Source of the DNA: Kineosporia rhizophila | GTDB taxonomy: Bacteria > Actinomycetota > Actinomycetes > Actinomycetales > Kineosporiaceae | DNA: 63,378 bases | Reading direction: 5' to 3' | NCBI RefSeq assembly: GCF_021277265.1 | Contig: NZ_JAJSOH010000037.1 | Span: 1-63,378, forward strand | Shown here: positions 26,542 through 34,333 of the stretch, in pieces | How the letters are laid out: each line of letters starts with the position of its first letter | Numbering within the stretch: position 1 is the first letter of the stretch | Notes under the pieces: model-generated | What the model was told of the DNA's origin: nothing | The model's database searches: none | Seen by the model: only the letters and a program-made list of their open reading frames with translations | Program-made: the position numbers and the translations under genes

Positions 26542-26829
26542 TCATCGGTTACGGCGCGAGAAGAGCCCTTTACGGCGAGTGAGCGCTGCTCGCAGTCTGT
26601 CCTCGTCGACCCGCCAATAGGTGTGCTGTAGACCGTCCACGAGAACCACCGGGATCTGCTCCCAGTAGGTCTCGGCGAGTTCGGGATCATCCAGAATGGA
26701 CAACTCGTTCCAGGCTGTCCCGGTTTCGATTGCGATCTTTTTCACCACCACCCGGGCGTCGTCGCACAAATGACAACCGGGTTTGCCGATGAGAGTGATT
26801 CGCGGCTGATCGCCGGTAACGTCGGGCAC
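26542..26829 (-). CDS. Glutaredoxin-family protein
   Basis: A 95-residue protein with the GCHLCDDA redox motif (CxxC) following ITLIGKPG, the thioredoxin-fold cis-Pro (QIPVVLVDG), and YWRVDEDRLRAAL. It is probably a thiol-disulfide oxidoreductase with a short actinobacterial glutaredoxin fold; its partner is unknown. A GTG at 26829 was chosen because TAATGT lies 7 bases upstream; longer frames reach 26889. It lies just upstream of rex on the same strand, with a stop at 26542. Confidence 0.8.
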   Translation of the reverse strand: MPDVTGDQPRITLIGKPGCHLCDDARVVVKKIAIETGTAWNELSILDDPELAETYWEQIPVVLVDGLQHTYWRVDEDRLRAALTRRKGLFSRRNR

Positions 26830-26836
26830 CCGGCCC

Positions 26837-26842
26837 ACATTA
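26837..26842 (-). promoter_or_regulatory. -10 box of leaderless glutaredoxin gene
   Basis: TAATGT (minus strand) is 7 bases before GTG 26829. Confidence 0.4.
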
Positions 26843-26943
26843 CGGTCACCGGCGGCCCCCGCCCACGCTCGCGACGTCACACAATTCATGTCTGTTCACG
26901 TCGGTGTGGCGTTGCCCGGCCTGTACGCCCTCCGCAGCGCGCG

Positions 26944-26949
26944 TAGACT
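26944..26949 (+). promoter_or_regulatory. -10 box of leaderless HAD gene
   Basis: TAGACT is 7 bases before ATG 26957, with a CTGTAC-like -35 at 26921-26926 and a 17-base spacer. Confidence 0.5.
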
Positions 26950-26956
26950 CCCCGCC

Positions 26957-27829
26957 ATGTCGGACGCCGAGATCCGGATGGTGGAGAGCCACTCCACACC
27001 GGCTCGCCCGGGCGACCCGACCGCGGCCGCCTTCTTCGACGTGGACAACACGATCGTCCGCGGGGCCTCGATCTTCCACCTGGCCAAGGGCCTCTACCAC
27101 CGCGGCTTCCTGACCCCCCGCGACATCGCCCGGTTCGCCCTCCAGCAGGCACGTTTCCTGGCCCTCGGGGAGCATCCGCACGCGCTGGCCGAGGTGCAGA
27201 CCCGGGCCCTGGCGTTCATCGCCGGCCGCTCGGTGGCCGAGATGCGCACCATCGGTGAGGAGGTCTTCGAGGACATCCTGGCCAACAAGATCTGGCCCGG
27301 CACCCTGGCCCTGGCCCGGATGCACGAGGACGCCGGGCAACGGGTCTGGCTGGTCACCGCCACCCCGATCGAGATCGCCGAGGTGATCGCCCAGCGCCTG
27401 GCCCTGACCGGAGCATTGGGCACCATCTCCGAACATGTGGACGGCCACTACACCGGTCAGCTGGTCGGCGCCCCGATGCACGGGGAGGCGAAGGCCGACG
27501 CGGTGGCCGCCCTGGCCGAGCGCGAGGGCCTGTCGCTACGCCGCTGCGCGGCCTACAGCGACTCCTCCAACGACATCCCCCTGCTGTCCCTGGTCGGGCA
27601 TCCGGTGGCGATCAACCCCGACAGCCGGCTGCGGGCGCACGCCCGGGTCAACGGCTGGCAGGTGCACGACTACCGCACCACCCGGCGGGTGGCCAAGATC
27701 GGCCTGCCCGCGGCCGGGGCCGGGGTGCTGGCCGGGTTCGCGGCCGGGGCCCTGCTCACCAAGCGGCACGAACGGCCATCCGCGCACGCCTGCTCAGAAG
27801 AAGACCGAGCGCCGCTGAACCAGCAGTGA
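26957..27829 (+). CDS. HAD-IB family phosphatase (SerB-like)
   Basis: A 290-residue haloacid-dehalogenase phosphatase. The nucleophile motif FFDVDNTIVRG has Asp28 and Asp30, the Thr/Ser motif is in WLVTATP, and the metal-binding motif is YSDSSNDIPLL. A hydrophobic helix (VAKIGLPAAGAGVLAGFAAG) near the C-terminus may anchor it to a membrane. The family includes SerB and phospholipid phosphatases; the neighbouring acyltransferase makes a lipid substrate plausible, but this is inference. The ATG at 26957 is favoured by the leaderless promoter. Its 3' end overlaps the convergent acyltransferase gene by 36 bases. Confidence 0.85.
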   Translation: MSDAEIRMVESHSTPARPGDPTAAAFFDVDNTIVRGASIFHLAKGLYHRGFLTPRDIARFALQQARFLALGEHPHALAEVQTRALAFIAGRSVAEMRTIGEEVFEDILANKIWPGTLALARMHEDAGQRVWLVTATPIEIAEVIAQRLALTGALGTISEHVDGHYTGQLVGAPMHGEAKADAVAALAEREGLSLRRCAAYSDSSNDIPLLSLVGHPVAINPDSRLRAHARVNGWQVHDYRTTRRVAKIGLPAAGAGVLAGFAAGALLTKRHERPSAHACSEEDRAPLNQQ

Positions 27830-29905
27830 GTACAGGGTCTGCTGGATGGTCTGGCGGATCCGGTCGGTCAGGTCGAACACCAGGATCGGGTCCTCGGCGG
27901 CGGCCACCTGGTCACCGCCCGGCCCGGTGGTCGGGACCGGGGTGCCGAACTCGATCAGCCACTTGCTCGGCAGGGGCACCGCGCCGAGCGGGCCGAGCAG
28001 CGGGAAGAACGGCGTGATCGGCAGATAGGGCAGGCCCAGCAGCCGGGCCAGCGCGGGCACCTGGGCGATGATCGGGTAGATCTCCTCGGCCCCGACGATC
28101 GAGCAGGGCACGATCGGCACCCCGGTGCGCAGTGCGGCCGAGACGAACCCGCCCCGGCCGAAGCGCTGCAGCTTGTACCGCTCCGAGAACGGCTTGCCGA
28201 TGCCCTTGTAGCCCTCGGGCCACACCCCCACCAGTTCCCCGGACGAGAGCAGGCGCTCGGCGTCGGCGTTCGAGGCCAGCGTGGCCCCGCCCCGGCGGGC
28301 CAGCCCGGCCAGGAACGGCGTCTGGAACACCAGGTCGCCCCCGAGGATGCGCAGGTGCCGCTCTCGCTCCTCGCGCACCGCGACGGCCGTCATCAGCGCG
28401 TCGATGGGCACAGCGCCGGAGTGGTTGGCCACGATCAGCGCCCCGCCCTCGGCCGGGATGTTCTCCGCCCCGCGCACCTCCACCCGGAACCAGTGCTGGT
28501 AGAGCGGGCGCAGCAGGTTGAGCGGGACGGCGTCGGCGAACTCGGGGTCGAACCCGAACGCGTCCACCTCGAAGTCCCCGGCCAGCCGGGAGCGCAGGAA
28601 CTCGAGCACCTCGAGCAGTCGGTCGGGATGCTCCTCGGCCGGCGGTTGCGTGGTGGGCGCCTCTGAATTGAAGACGTTTGTGCCGGCCGCCGCCGTCGGC
28701 TCCGGTCGGCCGGTGGTTTCGGTCCGGATCGGAGACGACTCTTGCCCGTCGTCGTCCTCCGCCCCCGGGACCTCGGTGATGGCGGTGAGCACGGACTGCC
28801 CGATCTGGTTGGCGATGGACAGCACCATGGAAGCGGCGGACGAGGCCGGGACCATGGAAGGCTTGGGGATCTCGGCGTCCGGCACGGCGGGCGGCGGGTC
28901 TTCCGGAACGATCAGCAGAGGCGTGGTCCGCCGCCGATTCCGCTCGGCCGCCGCCCTTTCCGCCCCCGCCCGCACCTGCTGAGCCGCGACGACGACAGAC
29001 TCCTCGGACCGGTCGGCCGCCCGCGACTCCGCCCCGCCCGGCTTGGAGGAGGTGGCGCCCGGCTTGGAGGAGGTAGCGCCCTGCTTGGAGGAGGTAGCGC
29101 CCTGCTTGGAGGAGGTAGCGCCCTGCTTGGGGGAGGTAGCGCCCGGAGTAGGGGAGGCTGCGGCCGGTTCGCGGGAGATGGCGCCCGGGCCGCGGGAGGT
29201 TGCGCCCGGGTCCAGGGAGGCTGCGCCCGGCTTGGAGGAGGTAGCGCCCGGAGTAGGGGAGGCTGCGGCCGGTTCGCGGGAGATGGCGCCCGGGCCGCGG
29301 GAGGTTGCGCCCGGGTCCAGGGGGGTTGCGGCCGGGTCGCGGGAGGTGACGGCCGGGTCGGGAAGGGTTGCGGCCGTGTCACCCGTCGCCACCGGCAGAC
29401 CCGATACGCCGCCAGGCACACCCGACACGCCCGGCGAGCCCGGCAACGGCTGCCCCGGCTGAGCTACCGAGGTGCCCTTGGCCACCCGCTTAGCGGTGCT
29501 CTTCCGCGGCTTTGCGGTGCTCTTCCGCGGCTTAGCGGTGCTCTTCCTCAGCTGCGCTGCGCTGTCGCCGGCCTTGGCCTCAGCGCGCGCCGACCTCGCC
29601 GTGTTTTCCTCGGCCTTTGCCACGCCGCCCCGGGCTCTCGCGGCACCATCTGAGGCCGTCGTCGCGCTGTCCTGGGGCTTCGCCACGCCCTCCGGAGCCT
29701 GCGCCGCGCTACCTGAGGGCTCCGTCGCCACACTCAAAGGCGTCGCGGCGCCCTGTGACTCCGATGCGTCCGGCTGAGGTCCCGCCGCCAGCTTTCGCGA
29801 ACGTCCTGCCTTCTGGGGCTTCGCCTCCCCCGAGGAGCCGGGGCTCTTGGGCGCGGTCTTCCGCTTTCGGGGGGCGGACGGGTTCGTGGGGTCGGCCGGG
29901 CTCAC
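27794..29905 (-). CDS. Lysophospholipid acyltransferase-like protein with heptad-repeat tail
   Basis: A protein of 703 residues. The C-terminal half (about 430-690) is a PlsC-type acyltransferase with IVANHSGAVPID (His about 495) and GVWPEGYKGIGKPFSERY, predicted to acylate a glycerolipid or polyol at the membrane. The first about 300 residues are low complexity and built from seven-residue units: STAKPRK-like, Lys/Arg-rich, histone-H1 style (about 115-145), then PGATSSK-like (about 170-290). This tail probably extends from the membrane and is expected to be disordered. The GTG start overlaps the epimerase stop by four bases (GTGA), so the two are coupled. Confidence 0.85.
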   Translation of the reverse strand: MSPADPTNPSAPRKRKTAPKSPGSSGEAKPQKAGRSRKLAAGPQPDASESQGAATPLSVATEPSGSAAQAPEGVAKPQDSATTASDGAARARGGVAKAEENTARSARAEAKAGDSAAQLRKSTAKPRKSTAKPRKSTAKRVAKGTSVAQPGQPLPGSPGVSGVPGGVSGLPVATGDTAATLPDPAVTSRDPAATPLDPGATSRGPGAISREPAAASPTPGATSSKPGAASLDPGATSRGPGAISREPAAASPTPGATSPKQGATSSKQGATSSKQGATSSKPGATSSKPGGAESRAADRSEESVVVAAQQVRAGAERAAAERNRRRTTPLLIVPEDPPPAVPDAEIPKPSMVPASSAASMVLSIANQIGQSVLTAITEVPGAEDDDGQESSPIRTETTGRPEPTAAAGTNVFNSEAPTTQPPAEEHPDRLLEVLEFLRSRLAGDFEVDAFGFDPEFADAVPLNLLRPLYQHWFRVEVRGAENIPAEGGALIVANHSGAVPIDALMTAVAVREERERHLRILGGDLVFQTPFLAGLARRGGATLASNADAERLLSSGELVGVWPEGYKGIGKPFSERYKLQRFGRGGFVSAALRTGVPIVPCSIVGAEEIYPIIAQVPALARLLGLPYLPITPFFPLLGPLGAVPLPSKWLIEFGTPVPTTGPGGDQVAAAEDPILVFDLTDRIRQTIQQTLYSLLVQRRSVFF
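29041..29370. repeat. 21-bp tandem repeats inside the acyltransferase gene
   Basis: About 15 imperfect 21-bp units encode PGATSSK-type heptapeptides, with a block duplicated at 105-bp spacing (first copy from about 29136, second from about 29241). The frame is kept throughout. Confidence 0.85.
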
Positions 29906-30948
29906 TGGAGCACCTCCGTCCCGGGCTGCGGTTCCGGCCGGAGCCGGCTGACCAGCTTCCGCTCCACCGCGTTCACCACGGTCGGTGAGAACACCCCGCG
30001 CAGGCCTCGGGTGCGTACGAAGTCCTGGAAGGCCGAGCGGGTGGTGTAGGCCGGCTCCAGGCCGAGCACCTCGCGCATCCGGGTGGTGTCCAGACAGCGG
30101 CCGAAGCGCAGGTAGCGGATCTGGTCGGCGCTGAAGTCGGCGAGCCCGCCGCGGTGGTAGACCGTGCCCATCAGCTCGGCCAGCGGGGACGCGATGCCCA
30201 CGGTGGGGCGGCCGGCGAAGCGCGCGGCCTGGCCCAGGGTGATCACCCCGTCGCCGGCCACGTTGATCACGTCCTGGGCCGGGCCCAGGGTGGCCCGGAC
30301 CAGGGCCTCGATCGCGTCGTCCTCGTGCAGGAACTGCAGGCGGGGGTCGAACCCGAGCACGGTGGGCACGACCGGCAGCGAGAAGTAGTCGGTCATCGAG
30401 GTGCGGATGCCCGGGCCGATCACGTTGGCCAGCCGCAGCGTGGCCACCTCGACGTCGGGCCGGCGCCGGCCGAAGCCGCGCACGTACTCCTCCACCTCGG
30501 CCGAGTCCTTGCCCCAGCCGCTGCGGGGCGGGTTCTTGCCGGTCATCGTCTCGGTGAGCATCGCCGGGTCGCGCGGGCTGCTGCCGTAGACCGCCGAGGT
30601 GGACTTCACCACCAGTCGCTGCAGCCGGGGGGCCCGCTGACAGGCCGCGAGCAGCTGCATGGTGCCGATGACGTTGACCTCTTTCTGCGCCGTGCGGCCG
30701 CCGGCCGAGTTGGGCGTGGCGATCACGCTCATGTGCACGACGGTGTCGGCCTCGGTCTGCTGCAGGATCCGCCCGATCATGGCGTTGCGGATGTCGGCCC
30801 GGACGAACTCGGCGTCGCCGATGTCGTGCGGCGGGGCGATGACGTCCACCCCGATCACCCGGCCGACCTCAGAACGGGAGGCGAGCGCCCGGGCGAACCG
30901 GCCACCGAGGTACCGGGAGACGCCGGTCACCAGCACCGTCCGACTCAT
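29902..30948 (-). CDS. NAD-dependent epimerase/dehydratase-like protein
   Basis: An extended short-chain dehydrogenase fold (348 residues) with an N-terminal nucleotide-binding motif TGVSRYLGGRFARAL. The usual YxxxK catalytic pair is not clear: the region reads SGWGKDSAEVEEYV, with Trp where Tyr is expected. It may be a nucleotide-sugar epimerase or a lipid-linked reductase; the substrate is unknown. Homologues next to the acyltransferase are common in actinobacteria. ATG 30948 has GGAGG-type Shine-Dalgarno about eight bases upstream. Confidence 0.8.
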   Translation of the reverse strand: MSRTVLVTGVSRYLGGRFARALASRSEVGRVIGVDVIAPPHDIGDAEFVRADIRNAMIGRILQQTEADTVVHMSVIATPNSAGGRTAQKEVNVIGTMQLLAACQRAPRLQRLVVKSTSAVYGSSPRDPAMLTETMTGKNPPRSGWGKDSAEVEEYVRGFGRRRPDVEVATLRLANVIGPGIRTSMTDYFSLPVVPTVLGFDPRLQFLHEDDAIEALVRATLGPAQDVINVAGDGVITLGQAARFAGRPTVGIASPLAELMGTVYHRGGLADFSADQIRYLRFGRCLDTTRMREVLGLEPAYTTRSAFQDFVRTRGLRGVFSPTVVNAVERKLVSRLRPEPQPGTEVLQ

Positions 30949-31372
30949 CTGGTCCTCCGCCCCTGCTCGACGCCGTACCCGTGTCCCGACCGTAACCCTG
31001 ACGGTAACCCTGACCGGACCGGCGCCCCTCGGCGACCGCAGCCCGCCCTCGCCTCAGACCGGGACCATCCCGACCGTAAGCGACTCGCCCGTCCGCGAGC
31101 GAGCATCCCGTCCGGGATCGGCGCTGCCTTCACGGTCTTGTCGCCACCTCGGGAACCCATCCGTCCACGAACGGTCTCGTCCCCGTCCCCCAACCCGACC
31201 CCGTCCAGAACTGGGCGTTCCTCCGCCCAGCCGGCACACCCGTCCGCAAGTGGTTGCCCCTCCGGCACGACTGTGCCCCCCGTGGGCCAAACCTCGGACC
31301 GACCCCACAAAGCACGCGCGGCGGCCAGTGAACACTGGCCGCCGAGGTGCGGTACTTCGTCCCTGCTGGGAC
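30949..31372. other. 424-base intergenic region
   Basis: No convincing gene. Contains the epimerase promoter region with two direct copies of GTAACCCTGAC (30992-31002 and 31004-31014) and, at its far end, the terminator hairpin of the bS22 gene (31321-31342). Confidence 0.6.
31321..31342 (-). terminator. Hairpin after bS22 gene
   Basis: GCGGCCAGTG-AA-CACTGGCCGC, a perfect 10-bp inverted repeat 31 bases after the stop of the small ribosomal protein gene. No T-run follows, so termination may be partly Rho-dependent. Confidence 0.6.
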
Positions 31373-31471
31373 TTACTTCTTGTTGCGACGCTGGTGACGC
31401 GTCTTGCGCAGCAGCTTGCGGTGCTTCTTCTTGGCCATCCGCTTGCGGCGCTTCTTGATGACGGAGCCCAC
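31373..31471 (-). CDS. Small ribosomal protein bS22 (AURKAIP1/COX24 family)
   Basis: A 32-residue, highly basic protein: MGSVIKKRRKRMAKKKHRKL, then LRKTRHQRRNKK. It matches the short actinobacterial protein found on the 30S subunit near the decoding centre (bS22) and recognised by the AURKAIP1/COX24 domain. GTG 31471 has a GAGGA site about seven bases upstream. It is easily missed by gene callers. It sits downstream of the HTH regulator, as in mycobacteria. Confidence 0.9.
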   Translation of the reverse strand: MGSVIKKRRKRMAKKKHRKLLRKTRHQRRNKK

Positions 31472-31665
31472 GGGTCCTCGCAGTTCGTTGATCGGGTCGC
31501 CCGCGACACGCACGCGGGATCGAGGTTCTCGCGGCGCGGGGATGCCCGCACCAGCATTACCTGGTCCCAGGGTAGCGCCTCGTCAGTGGTGCACCCGGTC
31601 TCACCTCCGCGACATCGGTCCCAGCAGGACCTGCCGCGCGGCTCCTGGGCAGTTCAGGTGGTGGA

Positions 31666-31890
31666 TCAGGCGGTCTCGGTGGTGCCGTTCATGTAGGAGT
31701 GACGCAGGTATTCCTGGACCGCGCGCTCGGGCACCCGGTAGGAACGGCCGACCCGCATGGCGGCCAGTTCACCGGCATGCACCAGCCGGTAGACGGTCAT
31801 TTTCGACACCCTCATGATCCCGGCCACCTCGGCCACGGTGAGGAATCGAACTTCGAAATCTCCCCTGGGCAGTGCACGCACGGCGGTCAT
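31666..31890 (-). CDS. Excisionase-like helix-turn-helix protein (BldC type)
   Basis: A 74-residue DNA-binding protein with one MerR/excisionase-style helix-turn-helix: FLTVAEVAGIMRVSKMTVYRLVHAGELAAMRVGRSYRVPERAVQEYL. ATG 31890 has a GGGGAGA site about eight bases upstream. Similar small proteins are conserved beside proC and bS22 in actinobacteria; target unknown. Confidence 0.88.
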   Translation of the reverse strand: MTAVRALPRGDFEVRFLTVAEVAGIMRVSKMTVYRLVHAGELAAMRVGRSYRVPERAVQEYLRHSYMNGTTETA

Positions 31891-32238
31891 CTGAGGTCTC
31901 CCCTCGGTCGGGCTGACGGTCCGAATCGAAGGCGTTCGGCCCTCTCGCGCCGGATGTCGATTTCGCTCCGGATACGTTCGGCAACGCCCCGTAACCAACC
32001 ATAGGTGTAAGTGAGCCTGAAGTGTGAATCGAGTTGCCGACTCGCCCGAATATCCGGGCGTGAGGATCCCCCGAACTGCCCGTTTTTGGCCCTCAACCCA
32101 CCAGTACGGGCCTGGTGTGCATCAAAGTCCGTCTCCGAAGCCCGTTCGGGGGACGATTTGCTACTCCCCGGTCCGGCAGATCTCGGGCCGATGCCGGGCA
32201 GTCGGCAGGCGGTTGTCAGGCAGCTGCCGGGCCGGGGT
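31891..32238. other. Intergenic, about 350 bases
   Basis: Holds the promoter region of the small HTH gene and the end of acuC. A short 6-bp inverted repeat (CGCCCG...CGGGCG near 32042-32063) could be a terminator. I see no gene. Confidence 0.5.
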
Positions 32239-33429
32239 TCAGTCGAAGTACGGGTCGAGCCCGTGGAGCGGGAAGATCGCCTTGCGGGTGGCCAGGACCA
32301 CCCGGTCGATCGCGTCAGCCGGGTCGTAGCCGGTGCTCCAGGAGCGGTAGTCGATCTCGGCCCCGTCGGTCATCCGCTGCGGCGCCGGACGGCCGCAGCG
32401 GGATGTGACGTATTCGCGCCAACTGCCCGGCACATCTGTGCCCGGCGGGATCGGCCGGTGGGCCGCGATCCCGATCAGGTGCGCCCAGGCCCGGGGAACC
32501 ACGTCGACAACCTCGTAGCCCCCGCCGCCGAAGGCCACCCAACGCCCGCCCGCGAAACGGTGGGCGAAGTCGTGCAGTGCTTCGTAGGAGGCGCGTTGGG
32601 CGTCGAGAGAGAGTGCTAGGTGGGCCAGTGGGTCGAGCACGTGGGAATCGCACCCCTGCTGGGTGACGAGCACCTCGGGCTCGAACGCCTGCAGCAGGGA
32701 GGGCACCACGGCGTGGAAGGCGCGCAGCCAGCCCGCATCGGAAGTGCCCGGGGGCAGCGCCACGTTGACCGCCGCGCCCTGCGCCGCGGGCCCACCGATT
32801 TCTTCAGGGAAGCCGGTGCCCGGGAACAGGACGCGCCCGTTCTCGTGCAGCGAGATGGTCAGGACCCGCGGGTTGTCCCAGAAGATCTTCTCCACGCCGT
32901 CGCCGTGGTGAACATCCACGTCCACGTAGGCGACCCGCTGGGCGCCGGCGTCGAGCAGCGCCTGGATCGCCACGCCGATGTCGTTGTACACGCAGAACCC
33001 GCTGGCCGCGCCGGGCATGGCGTGGTGCAGCCCACCGGTGAAGTTGACCCCGTGCTCGGCCTGGCCGGACCAGACCGCCAGGGCCACCTCCCGGCTGGCC
33101 GCGCAGATCCGCGCGCTGGCCTCGTGCATGCCCGGGAAGGTGGGCACGTCGGTGGAACCCAGGCCGAACTTCAGGTCCGAGACCACCGGGCGGGTGGAGG
33201 CCCGGCGCACCGCCTCGACGTAGTCGGCGTCGTGCACGCTGAGCAGCAGCTCGTCGTCGGCCGGCTCGGCCCCGACCACGTGCACCCCGGCCGCGTCGAG
33301 CAGACCCAGGGCCTCGGCCAGGCGGGCGGTGAGCTCCAGCCGGATCGGGTGCATCGGGTGCTCGTCACCGAAGTCGTACGCGGTGAACGCCTCGTCCCAG
33401 ACCAGCCGCAGTGCCTCCACGGCCCCCAC
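32239..33429 (-). CDS. acuC: Acetoin-utilisation-type deacetylase (AcuC / histone deacetylase family)
   Basis: A 396-residue zinc deacetylase. The signature YVDVDVHHGDGVEKIFWDNPRVLTISLHE holds the zinc-binding Asp/His and catalytic His-His pair; the downstream aspartate is in TQQGCDSH. It may deacetylate proteins such as acetyl-CoA synthetase. GTG 33429 has no obvious ribosome site. It lies alone between the HTH gene and proC. Confidence 0.88.
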   Translation of the reverse strand: MGAVEALRLVWDEAFTAYDFGDEHPMHPIRLELTARLAEALGLLDAAGVHVVGAEPADDELLLSVHDADYVEAVRRASTRPVVSDLKFGLGSTDVPTFPGMHEASARICAASREVALAVWSGQAEHGVNFTGGLHHAMPGAASGFCVYNDIGVAIQALLDAGAQRVAYVDVDVHHGDGVEKIFWDNPRVLTISLHENGRVLFPGTGFPEEIGGPAAQGAAVNVALPPGTSDAGWLRAFHAVVPSLLQAFEPEVLVTQQGCDSHVLDPLAHLALSLDAQRASYEALHDFAHRFAGGRWVAFGGGGYEVVDVVPRAWAHLIGIAAHRPIPPGTDVPGSWREYVTSRCGRPAPQRMTDGAEIDYRSWSTGYDPADAIDRVVLATRKAIFPLHGLDPYFD

Positions 33430-33498
33430 GGTAATCGCTGGACGAGCTGGTGGGCAGGTTCACGCGTTACGTAACGCCACGCAGCCGGGAGATTGCTC

Positions 33499-34317
33499 TC
33501 AGCTCTGCGACAGCTGCGCGGAGCGATTGCAGGCCGCCTCGATCGCCGAGACGAAGGCCCCGCGCACCCGCTGGTCGTCGAGGAGCCGCACGGCCGCCGC
33601 GGTGGTGCCGCCCGGGCTGGTGACCTGCTCGCGCAGGATGCTCGGGTGCTCGCCGGTCTGCCGCAGCATGGTGGCGGCGCCGAACAGGGTCTGCACCACC
33701 AGCTCGGTGGAGGTCGGCCGGGGCAGGCCGAGCAGCACGCCGGCCTCGATCATCGCCTCGGCCACGTAGAACACGTAGGCCGGGCCGGAGCCACTGACCG
33801 CGGTCACCGCGTCCTGGTAGGCCTCCGGCACCTGCAGCACCTTGCCCGTGGAACTGAGCAGTTCCTGGGCGCGCTCGGTGTGCTCGGGCCGACAGTGCGT
33901 GCCCGGGCTGAGCACCGACATGCCCTGGTCGACCAGCGACGGCGTGTTCGGCATGACCCGGATCACCGGGGTGCCCTCGGGCAGGGCGCCCTCCAGCGCG
34001 GCGATGGTCTGCCCGGCGGCCAGCGAGACCACCAGCGTGCCCGGGCGCAGGGCCGGGCCGATCTCGGCGAGCAGGCCGGCGATGTCCCGGGGCTTGACCG
34101 CCAGCAGCACGGTGTCGCCCCAGGCGGCGGCCGCGACGTTGTCCAGCACCTCGACGCCGTGCCGCTGCTTCAGCTCCTCGGCCCGCTCCGGACGGCGCGC
34201 CGAGACCACCACCTCGCCCGGTGACCGGCCGGCCCGCAGCAGCCCGGCCAGGATCGTGCCGCCCATGTTCCCGGCGCCGAGGACGGCGACCCGGCTCTGA
34301 TGCCCCTGCTCAACCAT
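33499..34317 (-). CDS. proC: Pyrroline-5-carboxylate reductase
   Basis: The last step of proline synthesis (272 residues): NAD(P)H-binding VAVLGAGNMGGTILAGL and VSGSGPAYVFYVAEAMIEAG near residue 175. ATG 34317 was chosen; an upstream ATG at 34329 is possible. It follows the PucR regulator gene with a 16-base gap (4 if the upstream start is used), so proC is cotranscribed with a likely regulator of the divergent proline catabolic genes. Confidence 0.92.
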   Translation of the reverse strand: MVEQGHQSRVAVLGAGNMGGTILAGLLRAGRSPGEVVVSARRPERAEELKQRHGVEVLDNVAAAAWGDTVLLAVKPRDIAGLLAEIGPALRPGTLVVSLAAGQTIAALEGALPEGTPVIRVMPNTPSLVDQGMSVLSPGTHCRPEHTERAQELLSSTGKVLQVPEAYQDAVTAVSGSGPAYVFYVAEAMIEAGVLLGLPRPTSTELVVQTLFGAATMLRQTGEHPSILREQVTSPGGTTAAAVRLLDDQRVRGAFVSAIEAACNRSAQLSQS

Positions 34318-34333
34318 GCCCGCCATCATGCCT

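Noticed and set aside
29041..29370. CRISPR-like spaced repeats
   Set aside because: Repeats are contiguous 21-bp coding units without spacers.
30154..31458. Long plus-strand frame over epimerase and intergenic region
   Set aside because: Antisense shadow with repetitive Arg/His-rich composition.
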